Shown: positions 56,175 to 64,000 of the stretch, in pieces
How the letters are laid out: every line of letters begins with the position of its first letter
Numbering within the stretch: position 1 is the first letter of the stretch
Source of the DNA: Ridgeia piscesae
Lineage: Eukaryota > Annelida > Polychaeta > Sabellida > Siboglinidae
Length of the DNA: 64,000 nucleotides
Assembly: GCA_025642075.2 (NCBI GenBank)
Contig: JAODUO010001741.1
Location: forward strand, 1 to 64,000
Direction: 5' to 3'
Notes under the pieces: generated by a model
The model's input: only the letters and a program-made list of their open reading frames with translations
Databases searched by the model: none
What the model was told of the DNA's origin: nothing
Program-made: the position numbers and the translations under genes

Positions 56175-57585
56175 GTATGTATGTTTGTTTGTTTGTTTGT
56201 TTGTTTGTTTGTTATAACTTGTTTGTTTGTTTTACAGGCAATTTAGGTGATTGGGTGTTGGGAAGGGGAGGTTCATTATTGCTGCTTGAAAAGCTATGGG
56301 ATTTTCTATTGCAGTAATGTGTGGTGGGATCATGTTCCAGATGCGAATTGCACGGGGGTAAAAGGAGAACACTGCAGTGTTGATGCGGCACCTGGTGGCG
56401 ATGTAATGGCCACGGTTTTTTGATGGTTTTAGTAGGCCCGGTGGTGGTGTGATGTTGATTATGTTATTTAAAATTTTGTAAAATGTCATTGCTTGTTTGA
56501 TAATCCTGCGTCGCTCAAGAGTGGGCCATCCAAGGGTGGCTATTAGGTCTGTTGTGGCTGTTTGGCGTCGATGGTAGTTTTTGACAAATCTGGCTGCACA
56601 GTGCTGTACCTTTTCAAGATGTTTAATTTGGGTAGTGGTGTGTGGATTCCATATAGGAGAGGCATATTCAAGTTTTGGTCGGACTAGCATGTTATAGGCC
56701 GTTTCTTTTACATTAGGTTTGCATGGTCCGAGGGTTCGTTTGATCATACCTAAAACTTTTGATGATTTGGAAGCTATGTCAGTGATGTGATTCGCCCAGG
56801 TTAGTTTAGTATCTAATTTTATTCCAAGATATGGGTGGCTGGAGACTGTGGAGAGTGGCACACCACAAAGGGAATACGAATGTAGTCTGGGTTTGGTTTT
56901 GTTTGTTATTGGGAGGTGCACACATTTGGGGATGTTAAACTCCATTTGCCATTTGTTGGACCATGTTTGTAGTTGGATCAGGTTAGATTGGAGGATGTTG
57001 TTATCTGTTTCAGATTTGATTATGCGATAGATGATGCTGTCATCAGCAAAGAGCCGTATTGGAGATTGAATGTTGTTGTTTATGTCATTTATGTATAGCA
57101 GAAAAAGAACTGGTCCTAGGACTGAGCCCTGTGGTACTCCAGATGTAACACATGTATTATCCGACAGGGCGCCGTTGACTGAAACTCTCTGTTTTCGGTG
57201 CGAAAGAAATGATTTTATCCAGTTTTTTGTGTTTCCAGTTATTCCATAGAAGTTTTTTTTTTTTGACTTTGTCAAAGGCTTTGGCGAAATCAAGCAGGAT
57301 GGCATCTATCTGTGACTTGTTATCCATAGCTGTTATCCAGTCATGGACTGTCTCGATGAGTTGGGACTCACAAGACAGCCCTGACTGGAAACCATGTTGA
57401 AAGTGGAGGAGGATGTTGTGTTTGTGTAAGTGTTTCCACATGTTGCTAAGGATAATGTGCTCCATCACTTTGCAGAGGATGCATGTTAATGAAATGGGTC
57501 TGTAATTGGCAGGGTCTGATTTGAGGCTCTTTTTGTGTATTGGTGTTACTAGTGCCTGGAGCCAGAGTGAACACAAACTAACGTT
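56175..57585 (-). mobile_element. 5'-truncated CR1/Jockey-like LINE inside the pogo-like element
   Basis: Two overlapping minus frames: 57,576-57,157 (LVTPIHKKSLKSDPANYRPI, FQHGFQSGLSCESQLIETVH, AILLDFAKAFDKV) and 57,305-56,232 (357 codons; TSGVPQGSVLGPVLFLLYIN, IRLFADDSIIYR with intact F-A-D-D, HPYLGIKLDTKLTWANHI, LVRPKLEYASPIWNP, FYPRAIRIWN). A frameshift lies in an A9 run near 57,250. The element ends in a (CAAA)n tail (TTTG repeats at 56,178-56,235 on +), the usual 3' microsatellite. Apart from the single shift the RT is nearly intact, so this is the youngest LINE in the window. Confidence 0.9.
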
Positions 57586-58031
57586 GAATAGTGGAACATG
57601 ATGCTGCTATCTAGCGAATATTCTTACCGACCGCAAGGCCAAAAGCTATTAAAAGTAAGTTCACAAACCTTTTTTAAAGTTTTGCATACCCTGTGATCTA
57701 ATAATCACTTTTCGGTCAAATCGATGCTAACATGTCCACCGTGTGACGATAAGCCAGCGACTGGTACTAATGCACTTACATCTATACACGTTTTCAATTA
57801 CTTTAATCGAAATGGGAGCGATATTAAAGGATTACATGTGAAGGTGAAAAAGTCAGCACTGTAATAATGCACAGTAAGACGGCCCTGTCAGAACGGGGCA
57901 AAACGGTCCCGGGGGCCGTCTTACCCCGCCATGCAGTACAAATATGGTATGTAAACGTAATAAAGCTGTGATGTATTTATAGCATACACAATAATTTAAG
58001 TAAAAAGTGAAAGAAAGTCGACGAAAGCAGC

Positions 58032-58150
58032 GATGAAGAGGAATGGCCGTGTTTGGTGTGCGGAGAACCATTCAGTTGCAGTCGGCCACGAGAAGTCTGG
58101 GTTCAATGCCAAGAATGCAAGAATTGAGCTCACAGTGAGTGCACACCAGA
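58032..58150 (+). pseudogene. Transposase C-terminal zinc-finger remnant
   Basis: Reads DEEEWPCLVCGEPFSCSRPR, EVWVQCQECKN, stop, AHSECT. C-x2-C … EVWVQC-x2-C…(W)AH-x2-C is the cysteine/histidine motif found at the C-terminus of many pogo/jerky-type transposases. The Trp before AH has become TGA. Upstream DDE motifs were not found; the LINE insertion and decay removed context. Confidence 0.55.
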
Positions 58151-59066
58151 GCTCTCGTATTTCGTGTATCCCAACCGCGAGTCAGAGTGTGATTAGACAA
58201 TAGAATATCTGCAAGCCATTCGTATACAAAATGTAAATTATTTGAAGGCATGTGATGATGCAAATTCCAAAGTTAATGAGTGCTTTCAGTGAAGAGTGTA
58301 ATGATAATGCAGAATATTGCTTCTAATGACAACTGTAATTTTTTGGCATATTATAATTAATGATGAATGGTTTCAATTGAAGATTAGGCTATTGTATCTG
58401 CCGCGAAGTATCTGCATGCCATTACTTTAGTATAATATGTTCAACACTATAGTGATTTTAAGGCCTGTGATGATGCAGATGCCAAAGGTGATCGTAATGT
58501 CGAATAATACTGACAGAAGCTGATCGGTAGGAAACCGGGATGTCCCGGGTGTAAGACCAATAGAGCGGGAGAACTGTAGAAGTGCAACAAATATTATCAG
58601 TATTAGGTGACCGTGTCGTATTATCGAAGAAGCAATAGAAGACGGACATAACAATTATGAGTCTAATGTAACTCACGATGAGTGATGCGGAGTGGTGATT
58701 ATTTCTGTTCACGATGAGTGATAATAATAGTAGTAGTTAATGACGGTTTAAATCAATAATGGATAAAACACATTGTTTTATATCATTACAACGGTTAAAC
58801 CTAATATTAGAGTAAACAGGCGAGGGGCCGTTTTACCCCAGGCGAGGGGCCGTTTTACCCCAAACATGGGGAAAAACGGTTTTATTGGAGCACATTTTAT
58901 ACTTGCTATAACTTACGTTTTGGTTATTCAATCGTTCAGAAACATGTGTCATACACAAAGTATATATACCTCAAAACTATTACTGCACAATTATGCATCG
59001 AAACGTTATGGATACAAAAATACACAACTTTTCTCTTAGGGGGCCGGGCTGCCCCAGGTTACCCTA

Positions 59067-60114
59067 CTCGGTGCTCCTGCTCCAACTCCGCAAATGTCGT
59101 AAGAATCGATCGGCGGTTGATCGTGAATTTTTGTTGCCAAATACTAGCGGTAAACGAATGGTCCCCGTCGCTGAAAAAATGACACCAAAACATAAATGTT
59201 GCCGCTTTAGTAGTTTAGGACAGTTATGTAGAATTCGGACCTACCTAAATTTTGCCATTATAACTTCATCTTTGACAACATTTGATACTTGAATTTTATA
59301 AATCAATCAGTTAACATCATCTCACGCATAGTTATGTTATATAAACAGCGCATCTTATGATCTTAGCATACTTTCAAGGACGAAAAGACTGCGCGGTCGG
59401 CCTAAACAAACTGGTTATCGCTCATTCCATGTGCTCGGCGCAGTAACACATGCATTGCTGCGCTTGCGACTGGCACAAATCGGAGCGCTATCTGGGTATC
59501 AAAATGCAATATTTATGAAACATAAATATACATGGGAATGCTGATTGATCATGTTTAGAATTAGAGTTTGTGTTAGGTATCCAGTAGGCTAATATACAGT
59601 TATAAAGGCAAAATTGAGGTGGGTCCGAATTCTACATAAAAATTATCATATGTGCCCGTTTTAGTTCAGTAAACAGAGCAGTTTTAGCACAACACAGTGT
59701 CTTTCAGAACATTCGTGTTATACTAACTCTTCAAACTGATCGACAACACCTCGACATAACTCATAAGCGACTCGTTGGCTTAAATTGAGCCGCGTTTTCT
59801 CTAAAAAACGAAATCGACCAATTTCTACGGTTAGTTGCCATCTTTGTCTTTGACATTGTTTGTCTGAGAAATGTCGTTGAGCGCACTCTTGACTTGAGTT
59901 CTGTGACCTCCGTGAGAATTAGCATGGTTTGAAACATGAAATTCTGAACACGGAGCATCGAATACAGTGTCACGTGAGTGGCGTTGAGTGACGTCATAGA
60001 CAGAACGTGACTTGGCAACTAATGACGTCAAGGAAACATTCATGGAAACATTCGGCGTTTCGGTTCATCGGAAGTGATTTGCCAAAATTGATAAAACAGC
60101 GTTAGTTACAATTA
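59067..60114. other. Intergenic DNA, no confident gene
   Basis: The short open stretch SAVDREFLLPNTSGKRMVPV at about 59,110-59,180 looks coding-like but has stops or no splice support. A short CpG-rich area at 59,340-59,480 and 59,760-60,060 could be promoter-like. Confidence 0.3.
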
Positions 60115-60246
60115 ATGGAGCTGTGGCCTGTGTCAGTATTGACGAAAACGTGGTTGAAGTATTGGACGTTCATAGTCACGATAGCCCATACAGAAAAAAC
60201 TCGTAACGCGTACAAATTACAGTATGAGGCAACTATGCGACCGACG
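60115..60246 (+). CDS. Weak candidate first exon
   Basis: ATG opens 44 codons (MELWPVSVLTKTWLKYWTFI, then AHTEKTRNAYKLQYEATMRP) ending exactly at a strong donor ACG|gtgagtaaat. The hydrophobic start could be a signal anchor. No domain and no downstream exon identified. Confidence 0.22.
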
Positions 60247-60956
60247 GTGAGTAAATTGAATATATCACTTATCAGTTTGTTGATATTAGTGTAGTACTCA
60301 AGATAACAACATATACTACAGTTCTGATAAGAGACTGGTACGCCCTATATTATGTATACAGTATGCCTAGGGCTCGGCTATGTTTGAAAAATTGTACGCA
60401 AGCGCGTTTGGTATGAACTCATACAGATCTTACAGTTTATTGCAACACCGTGGCGTGATTATAATTATAGCCGGAACTAGCTCCCTGCGCATGACATTAA
60501 TACAATAGAGACAGGCACTCTGACAATAAAGTGCACACTTTATGCAATATTTAATTGGCATTGAATATTTTGGAGTACTTATATCATATAATTAAGTGCC
60601 CATGGCCTTGATTCCGAACCAATTTCAATTCTTAAATATGTGTAACTAACTTGTAATAGGTGTACTGTAGTGTAGCTACTTAGCCTACTGGCAAATTTTT
60701 GTTAACATAATATACTTTTCTCTGAAATTATATGTTCTAGTCTATCATCATAATACACGCACACACGCACGAGCGCGTGCGAATTTGCATTTCTGTTTAA
60801 ATAATAAGAATGATAACCTTAATCGGCCTACCCGGAAATTAATTATTGAAAGATCGCATGGCCAGTCCCTTGATGGTGATGCAGTGACGCCGCCATTGGG
60901 GCGACTGGTGACACTGGTGACGCGGCCGATGAAGCCGCGTCACTGCGGACAGTCAC

Positions 60957-61350
60957 ATTCTGTCAGTCTTCGCCACGGTCAGTGCGATCAATTCACCAAT
61001 CACATTCTGCTATTCCTCCCCTCCGTCACGGTCAGTGCGATCAACTCACCAATCACATTTTGTGACTCTCCCCCTCTGTCACAATCAGTGCGATCAACTC
61101 ACCTATGACATTCTGTCAGTCTCCCTCTCCGCCACGGTCAATGCGATAAACTCACCAATCACATTCTGTCAGTCTCCCCGTCCGTCACAATCAGTGCGAT
61201 CAACTCACCAATCACATTCTGTCAGTCTCCCCGTCCGTCACGGTCCGTGCGACCAACTCACCAATCACATTCTGTCAGTCTCCCCGTCCGTCACGGTCCG
61301 TGCGACCAACTCACCAATCACATTCTGCCAGTCAGATTCTGCCAGTGAGC
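60957..61350 (+). repeat. 53-bp tandem repeat (about 7 units)
   Basis: Unit with CAGTCTCCCCGTCCGTCACG, GTCCGTGCGACCAACTCACC, AATCACATTCTGT. The left units are more diverged (TCTTCGCCACGGTCAGTGCG) and the right ones nearly identical. The period is not a multiple of three; non-coding. Confidence 0.85.
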
Positions 61351-61454
61351 CACCGGGACCTATGAGACACCCCTTTTAGTAAAGTTTTACTCCGTATTGC
61401 AATACAGTAGAAACATCTACCCACCATCCATGGAACTACTAAACGTGTAAGCAC

Positions 61455-61702
61455 TGACCTATAGGACCCCAATGGGTGGCTCATCGGTCCCTTACCATGG
61501 GGACCAATGAGCCATCACGAACCTTGTTGCAAAAGTTGATACCAAGAAGAAACTCACGGAGACAACCAAACAAACTCATTGTTGTAATCAGCAGCTACAA
61601 TGGCTCTAACAGCTTGGACGTTTTGGGATCAGTAGCTGTGGGGGTTGAAGGCGCCATGGCCAGTAATCTGAAAACTGGCTCATAGATCCCCAGTCTCCCC
61701 TA
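61455..61702. repeat. TA-bounded repeat with GGCTCAT/ATGAGCC words
   Basis: From TA|GGACCCCAATGGGTGGCTCA (61,461) to ACTGGCTCATAGATCCCCAG-TCTCCCC|TA (61,702); internal GGGGACCAATGAGCCATC. The ends are imperfectly inverted and the right end matches the motif at 1,467. Possible small non-autonomous TA-targeting element. Confidence 0.35.
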
Positions 61703-62940
61703 CTCTTGGCGAAAATGCAGGGGTTTCTTCAATCAACAATGTCGATCTTTCTTGTAGCATTGTCACTTCTTTTGGTAATTTCTTTGATAATTCATAGTCA
61801 GAGAGGTAGACCAGTGGGCTTGACACACGTGATCATCTCCGCTCTCGCACATTTTGGTTTTTCTTGCCCGATTCACGCCGGAGGAGGCTTGGCGAAGTCC
61901 CCAGTTGAGGCGTTGCCGGTGGCGTTGGAGGGTGGATTTATCGTCGGCTTGATCGAAGTCTGTGGTTCTAGTGTCTAAGTGTTTGGTGGATCACTACACT
62001 TCCGGATGTGCACACAGTTGCACCAGTAAGAGCCATTAGGGGTGTTTACTTGGGTTTACGACCTCTCACCCAGTGTTGCTACGACAGTTCCTCTCTTCTG
62101 TCCTAGACGGAAGGGTTTCAGTCGAACGGAATCTCCTTCGTCCAACACAGGTTGTACCTGTAGCTCCTCTGTTGCAGTGGTAGGCCCGTATCGTCTGAGT
62201 GTGCTTCAGTTTAATATGTGCTGGGCTGGGCTACTGCCTGCTCCTTGTGTAGGGGTGTTGCGGATCTTCAGCATCGCCATGAGTGGGTCGGTTTGTCTTC
62301 TCTTGCACTCATCCATCCTGTGCTTGGCAGCTTTCACACTTGACTCTGCTTTACCATTTGCGTTTGCATGCCCGGTGCAGCTGTCCAGTGTTCAATGTCC
62401 CATTTTGCGGTAAATTCGCGGAATTTGTCGACGGTGTACTGAGGTCCATTGTCGCTGACTACGGTAGAACGATTTCCCCAGCTAACGAAATGTGATTTTA
62501 GAACATGAATCATTGCAGTCGTCGTGTTGTAGAGTATGTCAGCTTCCCACCAGCCACTGAATTAGTCGATGATGAGCAAATACTGTTTGTCGTACCAGTT
62601 GAACAGATAAGTCCGCAGCTTTTCTCTAGGACGCGTTGCTTCGATCGGCATGTTGGATATAGATTTAGCCAGGCTCTGGCAAGCATCGCAGTCATCAACG
62701 ATTTGCTTGCATCAGTGCTGTACCGAGGCCAGTGCTCATCTCCCAGTTCCCAGTGGCAGTCCTGGCGAGTCAGCCGTCGTATTGGCTCCATGATAGTGGA
62801 GAGTCTAGGGAGACGTTTGGCCAGGGAAGTGACCACGCCTTGCAGACGGCGCACTGCTTCTACCTTAGAGCACACGCAGACTGGCTTCCACGTTCTTCAC
62901 GTCCGATTTCAGTCTTTCGTCGGTCACAACATGGCATAAG
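61703..62940 (-). mobile_element. Ty3/gypsy retrotransposon pol fragment (RT end to integrase)
   Basis: Minus strand, in order: EAVRRLQGVVTSLAKRLPRL followed by LTRQDCHWELGDEH (RT C-terminal thumb/connection, about 62,740-62,880). After a deletion comes the integrase with CDACQSLAKSIS, FSGWWEADILYNTTTAMIHV, and VVSDNGPQYTVDKFREFTAK (second catalytic Asp in DNGPQ). Further on are GKAESSVKAAKHRMDE (E of the DDE triad in GKAE), IRNTPTQGAGSSPAQHIL and GDSVRLKPFRLGQKRG. RNase H is deleted and at least three frameshifts are present. No LTR, PBS or PPT could be recognised nearby. It is the only LTR-type element in the window. Confidence 0.85.
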
Positions 62941-63059
62941 AAATTTACTCTTGGCACGTACATCCAGTTCCTATTTTAGTGTGGCGTGTAGCGCTATTGG
63001 CACACGTCTTGGAGGACACCGCACTGGCTTCGTTCAGTCTTCAGGCTGACAGTGCCTGG

Positions 63060-63395
63060 TGGACATAGATAGATAGATATGAGAGATAGATACACAGATA
63101 GATAGGAGACACGAAACATAGCAGTAGTCATGACTCGTGATAGATGGATGGATGGATGGATGGATGGATGGATGGATGGATGGATGGATGGATGGATGGA
63201 TGGATGGATGGGTGGATGGACGGATGGATGGATGGGTGGGTGGGTGGGTGGTGGATGGATGGATGGATGGATGTATGGATAGGATGGATGGATGGATGGA
63301 TGGATGGATGGATGGATGGATGGATGGATGGATGGATGGATGAATGGATGAATGGATGGATGGATAGATAGATAGATGTTAGAAGATAGACATAT
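63060..63395. repeat. (GGAT)n and (GATA)n microsatellite
   Basis: GATA/AGAT tracts at 63,063-63,110 and 63,360-63,395 flank about 50 GGAT tetramers (63,140-63,360) with GGGT and GTAT interruptions. Confidence 0.95.
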
Positions 63396-63410
63396 GTTAC
63401 ATGAAATGTA

Positions 63411-64000
63411 GTGCCGGTGGTTAGGATAATTCAACCCAATAAAGGTTGAGGCCGGGGGGCGGCATGTCGGTGGTTAGGATAATTCAACCCGATAAAGGTT
63501 GAGGCCGGGGGGCGGCATGCCGGTGGTTAGGATAATTCAACCCAATAAAGGTTGAGGCCGGGGGGCGGCGTGCCGGTGGTTAGGATAATTCAACCCAATA
63601 AAGGTTGAGGCCGGGGGACGGCATGCCGGTGGTTAGGATAATTCAACCCAATAAAGGTTGAGGCCGGGGGGCGGCATGTCGGTGGTTAGTGTTAATTCAA
63701 CCCAATAAAGGTTGACGCCGGGGGCGGCATGCCGGTGGTTAGGATAATTCAACCCAATAAAGGTTGAGGCCGGGGGGCGGCATGCCGGTGGTTAGGATAA
63801 TTCAACCCAATAAAGGTTGAGGCCGGGGGGCGGCATGTCGGTGGTTAGGATAATTCAACCCAATAAAGGTTGAGGCCGGGGGGCGGCATGTCGGTGGTTA
63901 GGATAATTCAACCCAATAAAGGTTGAGGCCGGGGGGCGGCATGTCGGTGGTTAGTGTTAATTCAACCCAATAAAGGTTGAGGCCGGGGGGCGGCATGTCG
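63411..64000. repeat. 53-bp satellite-like array running off the window (11+ units)
   Basis: Unit: CCGGTGGTTAGGATAATTCA ACCCAATAAAGGTTGAGGCC GGGGGGCGGCATG. Units are 95-100% alike; variants are GTTAGTGTTAATT for GTTAGGATAATT and ATGTCGG/ATGCCGG. Each unit contains a small stem (CAACC-7 nt-GGTTG) with AATAAA in the loop and a GGGGGGCGG run. The array is truncated by the window edge, so total size is unknown. Confidence 0.92.

Larger units (their letters stand above)
56020..59064 (+). mobile_element. Pogo-like (Tc1/mariner superfamily) element with TA duplication
   Basis: Ends are GGGTAACCTGGGGCAAAACG (left) and the reverse complement of GGGTAACCTGGGGCAGCCCG (right), each next to TA (56,018-56,019; 59,065-59,066). 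Variants of GGGGCAAAACGG/CCGTTTTACCCC recur inside both ends and at 57,895 and 58,823-58,862. The interior contains a zinc-finger-like remnant at 58,032-58,150 similar to the C-terminus of pogo-like transposases, and a nested minus-strand LINE. Only fragments of a transposase remain, so it is inactive. Confidence 0.7.

Noticed and set aside
61035..61379. 114-codon + frame across the 61-kb tandem repeat
   Set aside because: The 53-bp period is not a multiple of three, and the frame is open only because the unit lacks stops in the sampled copies.
63137..63371. [11 protein letters not shown] and [11 protein letters not shown] frames
   Set aside because: Translation of the (GGAT)n microsatellite.
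63411..64000. CRISPR-like array (regular 53-bp periodicity, palindromic core)
   Set aside because: The whole unit, not just a 25-35 bp part, is repeated, so there are no unique spacers. The host is a eukaryote.

Overview
This is metazoan nuclear DNA, not bacterial. Evidence: split coding exons with consensus GT/AG splice sites, AATAAA polyadenylation signals, an exon recognisable as cohesin loader Nipped-B/NIPBL, and animal-type transposable elements (non-LTR retrotransposons, hAT, pogo-like, Ty3/gypsy), tRNA-derived SINEs and long mini/microsatellites. The TE mix suggests a marine invertebrate (lophotrochozoan or invertebrate deuterostome). I cannot fix the phylum from sequence alone.

Layout. 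0-8 kb: low-repeat DNA with a NIPBL exon (-), an unrelated acidic C-terminal exon (+), candidate exons at 2.1 kb (-), 2.4 kb (+, THAP-like) and a possible two-exon gene (-; 7.5 and 5.0 kb) whose intron holds a decayed non-LTR retrotransposon. 8-9.4 kb: a second, unrelated decayed reverse transcriptase (+). 9.4-37.4 kb: a self-similar repeat cluster built from diverged copies of one unidentified coding-like module family, Rex1-like retrotransposon pieces inserted in the same orientation, two SINE copies fused to GTGTA microsatellites, and three very long minisatellites (42-bp units at 12.0-13.3 and 23.4-26.6 kb; 39-bp units at 32.4-37.4 kb). 37.4-39.8 kb: a broken PIF1-family helicase gene that itself carries a 45-bp in-frame minisatellite. 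40.6-43.3 kb: the 5' half (PHD finger plus endonuclease) of a CR1-type retrotransposon.

43.4-48.8 kb, minus strand: the best host-like multi-exon gene, reconstructed here from splice sites and matching intron phases. It looks like a HECT-E3-related protein whose central exon is almost entirely a 36-bp minisatellite. Its HECT part has an in-frame stop and a probable frameshift, so it may be a decaying member of an expanded family. Its first coding exon lies between inverted repeats of a transposon-like segment.

49.3-64 kb: nested transposons. A 1,622-bp hAT relic has a perfect 8-bp target duplication and contains a palindromic MITE. A LINE fragment is split by an ATACCATT-rich MITE. A 3-kb TA-flanked pogo-like element contains a truncated LINE. 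A Ty3/gypsy pol fragment lies at 61.7-62.9 kb. Between and after these are very long CACACG/CA, TA and GGAT microsatellites and two unrelated 53-bp tandem arrays, the last of which runs off the right edge.

There are no operons, CRISPR arrays, rRNAs or intact canonical tRNAs. The main theme is repeat birth: four long arrays with unit lengths of 36, 39, 42 and 45 bp, all multiples of three, each grown inside formerly coding sequence, with the unexpanded seed copies still visible nearby for two of them.
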